A DNA stretch of 64,000 bases from Hymenochaete sp. R1 (GCA_019400425.1 JAFREE010000038.1:114379-178378); one strand, 5' to 3'. Shown: positions 39,243 through 52,016, counted from the first letter of the stretch. Numbers and translations are program-made. Notes: generated by a model from the letters alone, not told the origin.

Positions 39243-39461
39243 TAATTTTGTTGTTCGAAGGAAGCTCGAAGAAGATAGAGGTTTGTTTATGGAAGAGATC
39301 TAGAAAGAAGCGCGCCTGTGGATTCGACGACGGAGCGGAGAGTCAAAGACCTTCTAAATCAGGAAGTCAAAGGCGTCGATCATACTCAAGCTCCTACGTT
39401 CAAGGTTTCTGTTGCCTGGCTCCCATCTCTCGCAGATGGTTACATTTCTTGGCTGTTTTTG

Positions 39462-41092
39462 ATGCTCAAGCTGGAGCTCAACACACGTACTGGCTATGGT
39501 ACAATATTGCTAACAGCCTTGCTCGTTGTTGCTCTGAATAATTTCTCAATACCCCCGCCAACGGTAAGCATTCTCATCTGTCGACTTACATATCCTCGGT
39601 TTCTCATCTAAACATCGTTCATAGTCATCAGCCATAGCTCTGATAGACTCATTTCTTTCTATACCATCACTCTTCTGGTTACACATAGACGCCGAATATG
39701 ACCGCTCTGAGTATCTAAACAAGACGTATACTCTGAAAGATACTTTCATTGGCGTTGGTTTTCTCGACAATTTCGACTTCCAAGCCATCCCGGACCCAAC
39801 ACACGGGCGCGTCAATTATGTCGACCAGACATATGCCCTAAGCAACGGCCTCGTCAACGCATCCCAGGACTCGTTTTTCATGCGGGCGGATGCAACGAAG
39901 AAAGTCACATTTGGTCAAAGAGGGAGGGATAGCGTGAGGATTCGGAGCAAGGCCGCGTACAAGGCTCATCTGGCAATGTACGATTGCTGACTTGTTTCTA
40001 TCCTTCTGAAAGACTTGACTGACCCGAGATGTAGATTTAATGTTAGGCACATGCCAGAGGGATGCGGAACATGGTGCGTATCATATTGCATCTGTTCGTT
40101 TGTTGTGTAATCAACGATTCTTAAAACCACGACTGAACCCATTGCTTAGGCCTGCCATGTGGGAGACGCGAGAGAATAACTGGCCTAAATCTGGGGAGGT
40201 GAGGGCATATAGAACATATCTGTATTTATTTCTTTCAGTGAACTCTGGCCTGATAATCGATGCCTTTTGCTTAGGTAGATATCTTAGAAGGCGTCAACGA
40301 CCAAGGCCCGAACACAGTCTCGCTACACACCACATCTGGCTGTAGCATGCCCCATTCACGGCCCATGTCCGGGTATGTCGTTCTTTCTCAGAGTGTTTGC
40401 TTCTGTTTATCTCATCGTGATCTATATACCTCTATCCCAGCAAAACTCTTACAACGGATTGTGATTGGCTCGCAAACTATAATGCGGGCTGCGGCGTCGC
40501 AAGCCCCCGTTCAGAATCTTATGGACCCGCGTTTAATAATGCTGGTGGTGGTTGGTATGTCCTTGAACGGACGATGCGATTCATACGGGTGTTCTTTTGG
40601 TCGAGAGAGGATGGAGAGGCAGTACCGCAGGAGGTGAGACTGGGGTTGCCGACAGTGAATACAAGTCAGTGGGTGAGTCTTGCTTCTTTCACTGGATTTA
40701 GTGCTTTTGGATGGTGCTGATAGCGAGGGCTTTGAAAGGGACTACCAGTGGCTTTGTTTCCTAACACGCAATGCGATTTGAGTAAGCGCTTTGGATGGAA
40801 TAATATTATATTCGACCTTACTTTCTGTACGTGTTTCGACCGCAAATTTGACACCATCTAACGCTGTTTTTTTAGGTGGAGATTGGGCGGGCCAACAAGA
40901 TGTATACGGAAAGTCCGGTTGTCCTGGGACGTGCGTAGGTAAGCATGAATCTTTTGTCCCCTTTCAGTAAATCGTTGACGAAGATTGTGTTTGCGATTGT
41001 AAACCACCAAACTCATAGATTATGTGGATAATAACCCGGACGCGTTCAAAGACGCCTTTTGGGACATTGCATCGGTGCGAGTGTATACGTAG
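39462..41092 (+). CDS. GH16 beta-glucanase with N-terminal membrane helix, gene B (about 365 aa)
   Basis: Exons 39462-39563, 39625-39977, 40035-40073, 40150-40198, 40275-40372, 40441-40672, 40739-40826, 40876-40938, 41019-41092; phases agree throughout. Eight introns against two in gene A, though the 39-nt exon (FNVRHMPEGCGTW) is shared. The active-site motif is split by an intron: GE ends exon 4 and VDILEG starts exon 5, restoring ExDxxE. Later blocks: NNAGGGWYVLER, FWSRED, QCDLSKRFG, GKSGCPGTC, AFWDIASVRVY. The N-terminus has a hydrophobic helix (TILLTALLVVALNNF), read as a signal anchor or signal peptide. The start is uncertain: 39462 is the first in-frame ATG, but the frame is open upstream to about 39270 with protein-like sequence and no ATG, so an extra 5' exon is possible. 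Substrate: probably beta-1,3-glucan-type. Confidence 0.78.
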
Positions 41093-41503
41093 ACTCGAGT
41101 TTTGTCCATTAGGGCTATTTTCACGTCGCGCAGAATACCAACCAATGAGACAAATGACTGAATGCGAATTACCTTCGTTATTCGTGGTTATTAGAAAGGT
41201 AGTCTTCTATGCAATAAATATAGTTGGCGATTATAAAAAACAACGAGAGGGGTTCAGCTTCACAATGAAGCCCTTGCCAAAAACTCACTCTATTATCCAT
41301 CGAATGTAAACGATATTGTATAACATGCGCTCTTGGAGAGACTTCTGGTGAGCTTCAAATAAGTCGAGCACGCATCGCTTCATTGAGATGGACATGTGTC
41401 ATTGACAAAGTACAATGGTACAACACACACATGATGCTACAAACGAAACAAAACTGAAACCGCCGCATGAAATGCTACCTTTCGCATGACTTATTTTTCG
41501 CAC
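41093..41503. other. Intergenic between convergent genes
   Basis: 3' flanks of GH16 gene B and eIF3l. No gene seen. Confidence 0.4.
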
Positions 41504-43626
41504 TTACGCTGACACTCTCCCCCACACCACCTTCTGCCCCCCTGATCTTGCGGTCGATGCAACACTCCCACCAGTGCTTGGCACGGTTTCAGTCGACTTG
41601 GTAGCATTTGAAGGTTTCGCTTTAGGAAGTGGCGCCGCCTTCAAACCATCCAGAACACGTTGCGTATGCTCTGTGTTGCGAAGGAACCATCCGGCGTACC
41701 TCCTTCCCACAGTCGCTTCCACGACGTGCACCATATTTTCGTCAATAACGAAGTCCAAATCACTTGTTGTGATTATCTCGCCTTCTAACAACCCCCGCCC
41801 TACGCCTGCACTACCGCCGCTCGTCTCTGAATTAGCAACACGACCAACCCGACGATTGCATTGCTTGAGTGCCATCATTTGCTGGACCATCTCTTCTTCA
41901 TCCGCATCGAGGAAGCTCGCGAGCTTTCGCGCATCGAGGCTCGTGTAGAGCTTTAGGAAGCTGCGGAGCGTCGGGGCGCTTGCTTGTGCGCGCATGTCAG
42001 AAAGGAAGAGATGGAGATGACGTTGCGCTGGTTCGGTGGGTGGGTTAGCAAGGTATGCTTCGAGAGCCGTCGCGTCATCATATGGCGGTGGGTTCGCTGC
42101 GATGAATTTTGGGCAAGCATAGATAAAGAGTTCCTCGAAGGCCGCAACGGCTTCAGGGGAGTTGGGACCGGCGCCCATACGCGTGATCTGCTCGCCGTAT
42201 CGTTCCTTGGCAGTGCTGAGGATGTTATCGTCAACGCGGCTGGGGGCGATGGCGTTGCAGAGAGCGAAGAGGGAGTACATCCTGTCGGCAGTCTTATTGA
42301 TTTGGTCGTACTGGTAGGAGCGCGTGTGGTAGCGGCGCATGCGACTGATAAAGTTCAGGATAGAGACAAAGATGCGGGTCGCGTCGGGATAGCGCCGGAG
42401 CGCCATATAGCAGAAACCGACGTAATAGTATGTGGAAACGTGGCAGGCGGTGACGCGTGTCAGAGGAGCCTTTTGGTTGAGCTCGACGTTTTCCATCACT
42501 TTAAGGGCGAGGGTGAAGTCACCGAGGAGAACATGGACGCGGAGGAGGCAGATGATGCTGAAGTACCCGAGCATGCGGTAAAGGGGTCGTTGACCATATT
42601 CACCCACGATCGTCTTGATTTCTTCTTCGCTCTTTCCTTCCCTTGTGGCGTTGATGTATTCGTTGATTTTGGATTTTTGGATGAGAGAGTACAAGACATT
42701 GAGAACACTGTAGCAACTCCAGACTTGGCTACCGTCGGCGAGAAGGACCTGCTCTTCGTCGGATTTGTTTTTGACTTTAGATCGCCAGACAGAGAATGAC
42801 TGGAATTGGTAGATGAATTCATCAAGGATGTCCCAAAGCCATTGGTCCGGTAGTTCGTGCGAGACAGGTCCGTCCGAGTCTGTCGATCACTGTAAGCTGT
42901 ATTTCACAATATGAAAAACCACATACTCACTCAAAAGATAGTTGAACAGCTCGCAGCTATTTTCGTATGAATGGAACCTATCATCGATATCTGGCTGGAG
43001 GCGTGAATAGACGTGACGGTAGTACAGTTCCCGATACAAGATGAGAAAGATAGGATCTTGCGATGGTGTTTTAAGATCAGCCTACTTTCATACATCACAA
43101 AAAACTTGGGACGTACCATCATTGACCAAAGGCGCAATAACTTCTGCTTCCGGCCATTCTGTCTTTGCATAGTACTTTTCCGTAAGCTTGTTCCATCCAC
43201 TCTCGTAAGCTACTGTGATTTGATCCAGGTTGTTGTTGACGACGGCTTGGTGAAAGTGTACAATGAACTGGACAAAAAATCGTGCTGCATAAGTTTCCAT
43301 AGACATACATGAAGTCTGGCGCTTAGTTCATACCCTCTTAACGACATCCGGGATCGCAGAGAATGCTGCCTGTTGCTGCATCTGTTGCTGCATAGCAGTC
43401 AGAGTGGCACTGTCTATCTGAGATTGTGCTTTTATATTATATTGCATGGAATGCATGTCAATCAAAGGCACGAAACCCCAGAATTTTGAGTCTACGCACC
43501 TTCATCGTAGACACCATTTTGCACGTAATTCCCAATAGCATGACTCAAGTCAATATCTTGTAGCTCTTCATCCATTTCTGCATCCTGCGCCCATATCTGC
43601 GTACGCTGAGGCTGAGCGTTAGCCAT
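41504..43626 (-). CDS. eIF3l: Eukaryotic translation initiation factor 3 subunit L (624 aa)
   Basis: Exons 43500-43626, 43334-43428, 43117-43267, 42931-43056, 41504-42879 (1875 nt). eIF3l is a PCI-domain subunit of the cytosolic eIF3 complex that binds the 40S ribosome. Seen: an acidic N-terminus, a Gln-rich patch, [16 protein letters not shown] and [17 protein letters not shown] sequence ([13 protein letters not shown]), [52 protein letters not shown], then the helical repeat and PCI part ([44 protein letters not shown]). The C-terminal 50 residues are Ser/Thr/Gly-rich. The 66-nt second intron contains an in-frame TGA, which confirms splicing there. Subunit L is absent from Saccharomyces but present in filamentous fungi and animals. 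Confidence 0.93.
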
Positions 43627-43975
43627 CGTGAAGGTTGAAAAGGATGAAGGTTAATCGTTCAAGTCGCCGCTGCGCTGCCCGAGTGCTCTTTCTCAGAAAA
43701 TGCTGTGTTCCGAAAAGGGTAAGCATTTTGTCACGTGCGTATGATCGACACATCTACCATTTCTGGATGAGATTCGGTACCGCGCTGGCTTTTCTTCCAC
43801 TCATTTCTCGCCACAACTGCGCTTCGCAGCAGCAGCTTCTGTTGTTTGATCTGAGTCACTGCATGTCACGGGCGCATTGTGTATGAGCCTTTATAAGGCC
43901 ATCTCCAAGAGAAAGTATAAACCCTATGCTCTGTACATACCTGTAACTGCTGCCACCCGACGAAAGGAGTTGAAG
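43627..43975. promoter_or_regulatory. Shared divergent promoter, eIF3l / nucleotidyltransferase
   Basis: 349 bp between opposed start codons, with two TATA-like motifs on the plus strand (43892 TATAAGG and 43916 TATAAAC). An upstream in-frame ATG at 43883 would add 31 residues to the plus-strand protein. Confidence 0.4.
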
Positions 43976-46900
43976 ATGCCTGCTCAGACACCCCAGCCAC
44001 ATTCGACTTTCGAGCGAGACCTCAATGCTATCCTGAAGGTACGCTATTTTTTTTTTTTGCTGGGCTCGACATCTAACCCATTTTCAGCTTCATGAAATTA
44101 GTACCAGAACTGCTCGGTCCAGGAGGGACGCGTTCGAACGCGTGAGGTCGCTCGTGAAATTGCACGAATCTGGGAAGGATTTTGAAGTGGTGGATGCAAG
44201 CTTGAGCTCTCTTATGGACACAGAACCTCTGCAAGATGAGCCGTTGCACTGTGTCATAATGGTATGTATGAGCTTCATTAAATACAACAATTGTTGACCA
44301 TTAAATATACAGGACGTCTCAAGGCCTCATGGTATAGCGCCGGAATATGGTGCCCAGCCTTTACCACTCTTTTATGACGCTAAGTTAGCGGCGTGTTCTC
44401 TGATCTTTGTGACTTATCGTTGACTTCTCCAATTTTCTTAGGGCTCTTGCGCAAGTCATGACCGAGAACAATTATACTGGCGTTTTCATGGATACAAAGC
44501 CGGATCTTGTAGGCCTCCAATCTAACCACATGCCTAATTCTAATTCGCCTTCAACATCGTCATCAAACCCATCCGAGATACCATGGAATAGTTCTTCAAT
44601 AATTTACTCTTTGGCTTATGGTCACCTCCCTCCCATCCTTCAACTTAATTCTACGATGCCCGTCGATCCCATAATTCATCTTACCCCAGCTCATCCTTCA
44701 AACGTACACCGACTTAATCTCATTAAGCACTTGGCCGCCAATGTTCCTACTTTCTCAAGTCTTTCAAGGCTTTTTTGGATCTTCGCGAAGTCTTGGGGCT
44801 TTTCTCAACTCTCACCACACATGTGTGCTTTCATGGTGATGTATCGTATCATGGTGAGCTATACAAACTTTAGATTTCAAGCACGCTTAGCTCACCAAAC
44901 GGGAAAGAGAGGTTCTAACCAACGTTCAATGGAGAGCTCAAATACGGATCTGGAGCAATTCTATCTTCGATTAGACTGGGACACGCAATTACAGTATGTT
45001 GCCATGAATGTACCGCCGCTTCCATCAAGTGTGAACTTCTTTCAGGGACTGTCGTCGTTCATCGAACTATTTCCGTGCGTCAAACATTTCTACGTCTGTT
45101 CGCGGTTTTCTGGTTGAAACTTGACTCAGCTTGTGGGACATGGAGAAATGTCTACCGTATTCACGCGTATTTGATCCGGTTAGCGGCTCTTTTAAGAGTC
45201 GTACACTGAAGTACAAAGCCAACGAAAAAGACCTGACGGAATCCGATGCGTTACGTGTATTAAAGCAAAGACAACGTCATGCTTCAAGTCAGAGTGATCC
45301 TGCTCTCTGGAACTTCAATCCCCTTGTTATTGCCGATCCTATCATTCCCCAGCATGTAAGTCTCAGCCATCTTGCAAAGTTTTAGCCACTTTAACAATGT
45401 ATTAGAACGTAGCCTCTTCAATGACGAAATCGACTCTTAAACAAATGTCTACCAGACTTCGTGCTGCGACTGCAACCCTGAAGTCGGGCTATCCCGTCAC
45501 TGAGGTATTTGGTTACGAAACAGCACCTCTGCGCGATTTGAAGAAATCAATCGGTGGAAACAAACTTGCTCTGGTACCTTCATTCATTCAACGCTCATTG
45601 TACCACTCTAGTCCAACTAAATTTCTACCGGTAAGAGCTTTTATATACGCTCTTTATTTAATTGCTTATGCATGACATAGGTTACCCAAATACCTCGCCA
45701 CGTGTATCGCAATCGGTCTTGGGCCATAGAACGTGTTCAGAAATCGATCGCTAAGAGGTATGGAGAACGGTATCATGTTGAATGCTTCGGCAGCACCCAA
45801 TACGGGGTCGATTCCTTGAACAGTGATCTCGATCTTGTAATCCTCGTGAGCTTGCTGGGTTTATTGTTGTTGATTCCCACTGATAATCTTTTGACAGGAT
45901 CCCGAACGGCCAAACGGTTTCTCGCCAGACGTCGACTTAGATGAACTACCAGGTTCGTAACTAGTCCTTTCTTATTGCGCTTGATGCTGAATTTAATTCC
46001 ATAGTTGTTTATAATGTTAGGTATATTCCGATGACTAGTCTTTATCAATTTTTGGTACTCATTGTAGTTATAGAAGTGTATCGCGGACCTTAGAGTCTTC
46101 TGGCTTCAAGATAATAAGATGTATCAGCGCTGCATCTGTCCCTATAGGTGAGCCCCTTTTCATGGCAGATATGGAAATATCATTTGCTTACTTTTTTTTA
46201 TAGTCAAATTCCTTGATCCCAAGACTGGGATTAATTGCGACATAAACATAAACGATCAACTGGGTGTCTTCAACACGAAACTCATAGGTCGATACTGCCA
46301 ACTATTCCCACTATTGAAACCCCTCGTGTTTGCGGTCAAGAAATGGGCAAAATCAATGGGCTTGAATGATCCTTCTGGATCAGCGGGTCCTGCGACATTC
46401 AGCAGTTACTCGCTCACGTTGATGTCAATCGGCTTCCTGCAGGTAAGTGATTAAACGCGTTGTTTGATAAAATTTTAAATGTTGCATGCGTAGATGCAAA
46501 GCCTCCTCCCGAATCTTCAGGCAAACTTCACTTCTTTATCTGAGGAGTCCCAGAGCTCGGCAGGGGGCGGCTTCTGGCTGCGCTCGCGTTACAGTGATAC
46601 TCGTATACGTTGCGATCCTCGTTTCAACTACGACGTGGACTGGCAACCTCTTTCGGATTCGCAAAGCATAGACATACGTGACGCTTTACAAGCTTGGTTC
46701 AAGTATGTCGTCTAACGTTCCTCGAACCCGCTTTCTTATTTATTTCTCATCCACTTTTAGGTACTGGGGCTATCACCATGACTATACAAAGAACATAATG
46801 AGCATTCGCGATGGAGGTATCGTGCCGCGGACGGCGACTAGTACAGTTGAGACGATGCAAAGAGCTAGGGATGAGAAATCGGGAATACGAAAAGAGGCTA

Positions 46901-47800
46901 GGGAAGAGAAACGACTTGCGAGAGCGGAGAAAAAACGTGCGAGATCTAAGTCGCGGTCGCCGGAAAGGAATCCGGCAAATGTGCCTCTGCCGCCGTCTCC
47001 AGTACTAGTCCCAAGAGCTGGAGAGCCTTCTGTATCTCGGATCCTTGACGAATGTGAGATACGAGTTTTTTCTTCTCGGTCGGATGATTCCGTGCTGATC
47101 AATGGTTGCGATGTCCAGCTAAGATACAAGATGAACCCGACGATTTGGATGAACTGGCCATTCAAGAGGAGGACGGAGCCGAGGCTAGCGAAGGCGGCCA
47201 ACCCAGCTCCTGGTCCCAATCACATCTGGTCGTACCAGACCCCTTCATTTTAGCTAAGGTGACTTCTCTTCCCTCCATTTATTCTTTTCTTGAACTTTAT
47301 TTTTTGCTTACTCCTGCCTTTCCTATTCCCCATCGCCCGTTATCTTTTGTTTGTTTATTTTTTGTCTTTTTCAGAACGCAACAGCGAACGTCTCGAAACA
47401 ATGCGTGGATCGATTCATTGCCGAATGTCGGCGCGCCGCGATACTTCTCCGGGCTGGTAGTCCGTTCGAGGATCTGTTGGGGAACGGCGGGCCGTTGGCG
47501 AATGGGAAGGGCAGACCTAGGAGGAATGGGAGAGCTGGGGCGGGGAGAGGGAAGGGGAAAGGGAGGGATAGGCAAGGACGGGCGAGGCGGGAGATGGTCG
47601 AAGGTCAGGCGCAGGCACAGGGGCGGGGTGGTGGTGATGATGGGGGTGCGCAGAGTGGGGTTGAGAGGCAGGTGAGGGATGGTGGCGGGAGTGGGAGTGG
47701 GAGTGGGAGTAAAGGGAGAAGGGGAGGGAGGGGAGGAAGTAAGAGTAGGGGCGGGAGTCCTACGAGGCGAAGGAGCAGGTCGAAGGATGTAAGGAGTTGA
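43976..47800 (+). CDS. Non-canonical poly(A)/uridylyl transferase (Cid1/Trf4 superfamily), 1004 aa
   Basis: Fifteen exons: 43976-44038, 44088-44261, 44313-44383, 44442-45074, 45130-45355, 45406-45630, 45681-45845, 45898-45952, 46005-46020, 46068-46147, 46204-46442, 46494-46702, 46761-47053, 47119-47258, 47375-47800 (3015 nt, all phases agree). The catalytic NTase fold is clear: GS at 501-502 and D513/D515 in NSDLDLV, third Asp D582 in CDININD, then the PAP/central domain (LLKPLVFAVKKWAKSMG, TFSSYSLTLMSIGFLQ) and the PAP-associated part (DALQAWFKYWGYHHDY). It adds nucleotides to RNA 3' ends; A versus U preference is not decided. The first 400 residues seem to contain a degenerate copy of the same fold without the Asp triad. 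The tail is RGG/RS-rich (from about residue 890), suited to RNA binding. Exon 9 is only 16 nt. Confidence 0.85.
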
Positions 47801-48327
47801 TGGGATTTAGACGTGCACTGTGGGGTTTGGTAGACCCCTTTCATATTGCAGAGTATAGTTAGGTGGGTAATGGATGATAGAGAGATGATATTCAAGTTGT
47901 TGCGTACCCGGTACCATGTTGGTCAGTTGAGACATTGAGACAGAGATCAGAGTTAGAGAAGAACGTCCGAAATATAAATGTTATTATTCATGAAGGAATC
48001 GTTGCTGTACAAGCCAGTTTGATTCCGGTGGGTTTCATAAATGATAAATAAGCAAACAAAATAGCAGAGCAGGTTCAAGAGCCCCGGCGATAAAGCGACA
48101 AAGTGTATATGTACAACATTATCAGTAGCTTATTAACGAGAAAGAGTCCGTGGAGGCCAAGTTTACATATATACAAAACCTAAACCTAGACCTAAACCAA
48201 AAAAGACACTTCTTCAAACGCCCAGACGCACGAGCACAACTCAGTCTTATTTACCGCTCGCTCTCCCTCCCCATCGTATCCCATATCCCATACCGCGCAT
48301 CTCTGTATCACCATATCAATGGTACAA
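47801..48327. other. Intergenic between convergent genes
   Basis: 3' flanks of the nucleotidyltransferase and the P450. Contains short repeats of ACCTA/CCTAAA type near 48178-48200. No gene. Confidence 0.4.
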
Positions 48328-50920
48328 TTACTGCTCGTACCTCCTCACACGCATCGGCACCGCGTACCCTTCCTCGCCTGCCACCTTCGGCCGGGGCAGG
48401 ATGGTGGTGATCACCTCGATCTTGGTGTCGGGCCCGTCGCGGAGGTCGAAGGTGTAGTTCTGGATGAGGACGGAGAGGACGGCCTGGGAGGGAAGGAGGA
48501 CAAGGTGGTGATTAGTGACCAGTAGATAGGTTCGTCAAGAGTGTAGGGAGGGAAAGACGGGGAGAAAACGTACCTTGAACTCAGCGATAGCGAACGCACG
48601 CCCGAGACACATCCTCGCGCCGTCCACGAAGGATAATATATGATGGTATCCCCCAAACTCCCTCGCCTTCTCCGTCAGACCCTCTTCCCCCGTTTTCCCA
48701 TCGTTCCCGGCGGTCCCGGCTTCGAGCCATCGCTCGGGCTTGAACTCCTTCGCGTCGGGGCCCCAGATCTGCGCGGAGCGGTTGATGGCGCGGATGGGGA
48801 TGGTGACGGAGGTGCCTTTGGCGACTGTTATATTGGTGAGGGGGGCGGTGGTTGTGGGGGAAGCGGGGTTGAGGGGAGAGGAGAGGGGGATGACGTGGTC
48901 TTCTGCTGCCTGTGCGAATGTGTAAGTCACGATAGCGAAAGAAGAAGAAACAAAGCATAAAAGAATAAAAGGAGTGATGAGAGGAGAGGAGAGAGATACG
49001 ATTGTTAGAAAAACGCACGATTCTCGTCGTTTGGTGCACAGGCGGATGTAACCGCAACACCTCGCGGAACACCGCGTCCAGGTACGGCAGCGCAGAGGCG
49101 GAGTGCAGCTGCTCGTACGAGGCGTCCGCGTTGCCGTTGGCGGCGGAGTGGGCGAGGAGCTCTGCGCGCAGGCGTGTTTGCTTTTCGGGGTGGAGGGCGA
49201 GTTCGATGAGGGCTCGGGTTAGGGAGACTGTGTGTTGTGGTGATGGGTTGGGGACGGAGGTGAGTGTGTCAGTGTTAATTTGTGGGGGAAGGAGTAGGAG
49301 GTGGGGGCGGGGACGTACTTGAGGTGGTTTCGTAGCCTGCTATGAGGAGTAGTTTGACCTGGTGGGTTCAGGGGGTTGAGTACGGGAGAGAAGTAGCAAT
49401 ATAGTGGGAAGGAAGAGACGAGGGGGTGATACGCTATATGTTGAAACGAACCTGGTTTAGGATCTCCTCAGGGCTTTGTGTCAGCTCCGAGTTGGCGTTC
49501 TCTGCTTTCACTGGAAAAAAGGGTGCGTCAAACCCCACTATCAGCTCTCTGCACAAAGCAGCAGCACACTCGCAGAGTCGAGACGAACGCACTCAACGCT
49601 CCGATGATACTCCTCCCCATCCCCTCCACCCCACCCAACGTCCCCTCCTCCTTCTCCCGCCGACTCCTCTCCACCAGCCCCTCCGCGATCTCCTTCAAGC
49701 CCTCGTGCATCCCGCGAATGAGCCTGTTCCGCTTGCTCGGGACCTTGTGCAGGTGGAGCCACGGGAACTTGGCACCGAGGACGAAGAGGACGATGGTGAA
49801 GGGCGAGGGCTGGGCGAGGCCCATCGAGTCGAAGGTCTCGGAGATGCGGGTGGTGCTGCTTGGGGAGGAGAGGAGGGAGGCAAAGTCGTGTGCGAAGCCG
49901 GCGATGCCGATTGTGTCGAGGGAGACGCGGTTCATCCTGGGGAGGTTGCATTGGTGGGTATGGGGTCAGTATGGGGATCGGGAAGGGGACGTTGATACGG
50001 TCGATTGGAGCGTAGCGTACCATTTTTGTACGTCGATGATAGCCTCCCCTCCTCCCTTGCTCGCCGCTATCATCGCGTCCCAAGCAGCTTTGACCTGGTC
50101 GCAAGTCGCAAGTCACAAGGTTGTCGATCCAGGAATAAATTCAGATCACAATATTAGAAACGAAAATAAAATAGAAAAGGAAACGAAGCAAGACGGTACC
50201 TTGTATCCGGAATCGTAGAAGACGGGGACGACGTTCCGGATGGCTGCGTTGCTGAAAGCGGGGGACATTGTCCTTCGTTGACGTTTGTGGTCGTCGCCTT
50301 CGGCCCAAATGATGCTTCGGCCCGCCTACACACACATACGCACACCACCAACACACCATCCCGATCCCAACCCAAGAATTCATCACATCAGATGCATCCG
50401 TCGCGCACGCACACGCACACGTCAAAACAAAACAAAAAGGTCCTAAGATTCAGAATTGGGTGTACCACACACATAAGCACCGGCGACCACTCACGAAATT
50501 CTCAATCGCCCTCTTCGCCGATACACCCTGCACGAAACCGACCGTCTCCCTCGCGTAGAAATAAGCAACCGCGCGCGGGTCGGTCAACACCACCCTTTTG
50601 CTGCCCGTGCTCCCCGCGACCTGGTAGACAGAGCCGTATTGGGCGGCCCATTGTTCGTAGAGGGGTCCTGCGGACTCGCCGGAGAAGGTCTGGAGGGAGT
50701 GGCCGAGGAGGTAGGAGGGGGAAGGGGGGCCTGGGAGGGGGGTTGTGTGGACGCGGACGTGCGCGGTGTTGGCGGGTTTGGTGAAGAAGGAGAGGAGACG
50801 GTGGAGGGCGTAGAGGGTGAGGGAGAAGAGGAGGATGTCTGTTGCCGTTGCACTCGAGCGGAGGGAGGACAGGGTAAGGTTGAGAGACGGGAGAGCTAGA
50901 GGGAGCTCGAGCTTGAGCAT
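48328..50920 (-). CDS. Cytochrome P450 monooxygenase (589 aa)
   Basis: Nine exons: 50495-50920, 50200-50325, 50021-50094, 49593-49936, 49452-49510, 49319-49358, 49019-49227, 48574-48909, 48328-48483 (1770 nt). An N-terminal anchor helix (ATDILLFSLTLYALHRLL) is followed by a proline-rich hinge (PLPGPPSPSYLLGH). Signature parts: I-helix AGYETTS at 350-356, K-helix EVLR (E412, R415), PERW, and the haem loop FVDGARMCLG with ligand C527. WAEGDDHKRQRRTMSPAFS is the C-helix motif common in fungal membrane P450s of the CYP5000-series type. An ER-anchored, NADPH-P450 reductase-dependent oxidase of unknown substrate. No biosynthetic cluster genes are adjacent, so a detoxification or lipid role is as likely as secondary metabolism. 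Confidence 0.9.
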
Positions 50921-51340
50921 GGTGGTTGTGGTTGTGGGGAGAGGATGGTGTACTAATATCAACTTGAATGATGGCGACGACGAGTGAAGATTATATAGCT
51001 ATAGCAGACTAGCAGACTCACGCTCTCATTCCTCCTCCTGGTCTTCAAGTTCAGGCTGTGCACGAGTCGCCGGATGAATCTCCGAGAACCCTCTCACCCC
51101 GCAGCCAGTCCTGTGTGTTGGGAGTATTGAGTACAGTCGAGCAACGGCGACCTTCGACGAAGCTTACACTCGCTCTGCTTACTCTCTACGTATCAATATC
51201 AGCAAAGGTGCGCATAAGCTCTAGGAGAAGTGAGTGAGTGAGGGACATTACATTAATTATCGACGGTCATGAGGAGGGAAGAAGCACACGCGAGTCGCAC
51301 TTTCGTACGATACGACACGTTCATTGCCAGGCCTCTGATC

Positions 51341-51359
51341 GTAATTGTAATTGTAATTG
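51341..51359. repeat. (GTAATT)n microsatellite
   Basis: Three consecutive copies of a GTAATT-type hexamer. Confidence 0.6.
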
Positions 51360-51403
51360 AATATCGGAGCGGTAGGGAATCAAAAGCTGAACGGACAACT
51401 TCC

Positions 51404-51434
51404 GCCGTCGTCGTCGTCATCGTCGTCGTCGTCG
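51404..51434. repeat. (GTC)n trinucleotide repeat
   Basis: Nine or ten GTC units with one CAT interruption. Confidence 0.65.
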
Positions 51435-52016
51435 GCATCGCTGTCGCTGTTAGTCGCGCTTTCGCACGAAGAGTCGAGAACACCGAACCTCGAGCTGTAA
51501 TAATTAGTATCGCAACCGTGAGAAATAGCGTACTATGGTACACTAGTACTATTATTATAAATATAATTATACCCCCCTCCCCCCTCTTCTCCGCGCCAGT
51601 GCCCCTTCCACTGTTACGGACAGTATATCAATACTTACCATCCATCTACAGCAACGGATTGAACACGTCTCAGGCGCCGGTCGCTCTTTTCTGCAACTCC
51701 GTCTCCTACCTGGTATCTCTTAGCTTAGAGCGCATTTCTTTGCAATAAAAGACCCGGAAACGGAGAAAAAAGCTTGTTTGCACCTTAACTTTAAATTGAT
51801 AATGTATCACAATGACAATGATAGAGACGTGCGAATAGAAACATAGCTCCATGTTTTGAGAATTATACATGTATATACTGTATTCTGTATTCGAGCTCAA
51901 GCGAGCAGATCAAGAGACACCTACGATTAATATTGCCGAGTGGGGTCAGCTTCAATTTCACCAAACCGGTAGTCACTGCGTTCCAGTGTAAGAGTGGATA
52001 GAGTCAGAACCTCAGG

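Noticed and set aside
41984..42799. 271-codon plus-strand frame
   Set aside because: Antisense shadow of the eIF3l coding exon.
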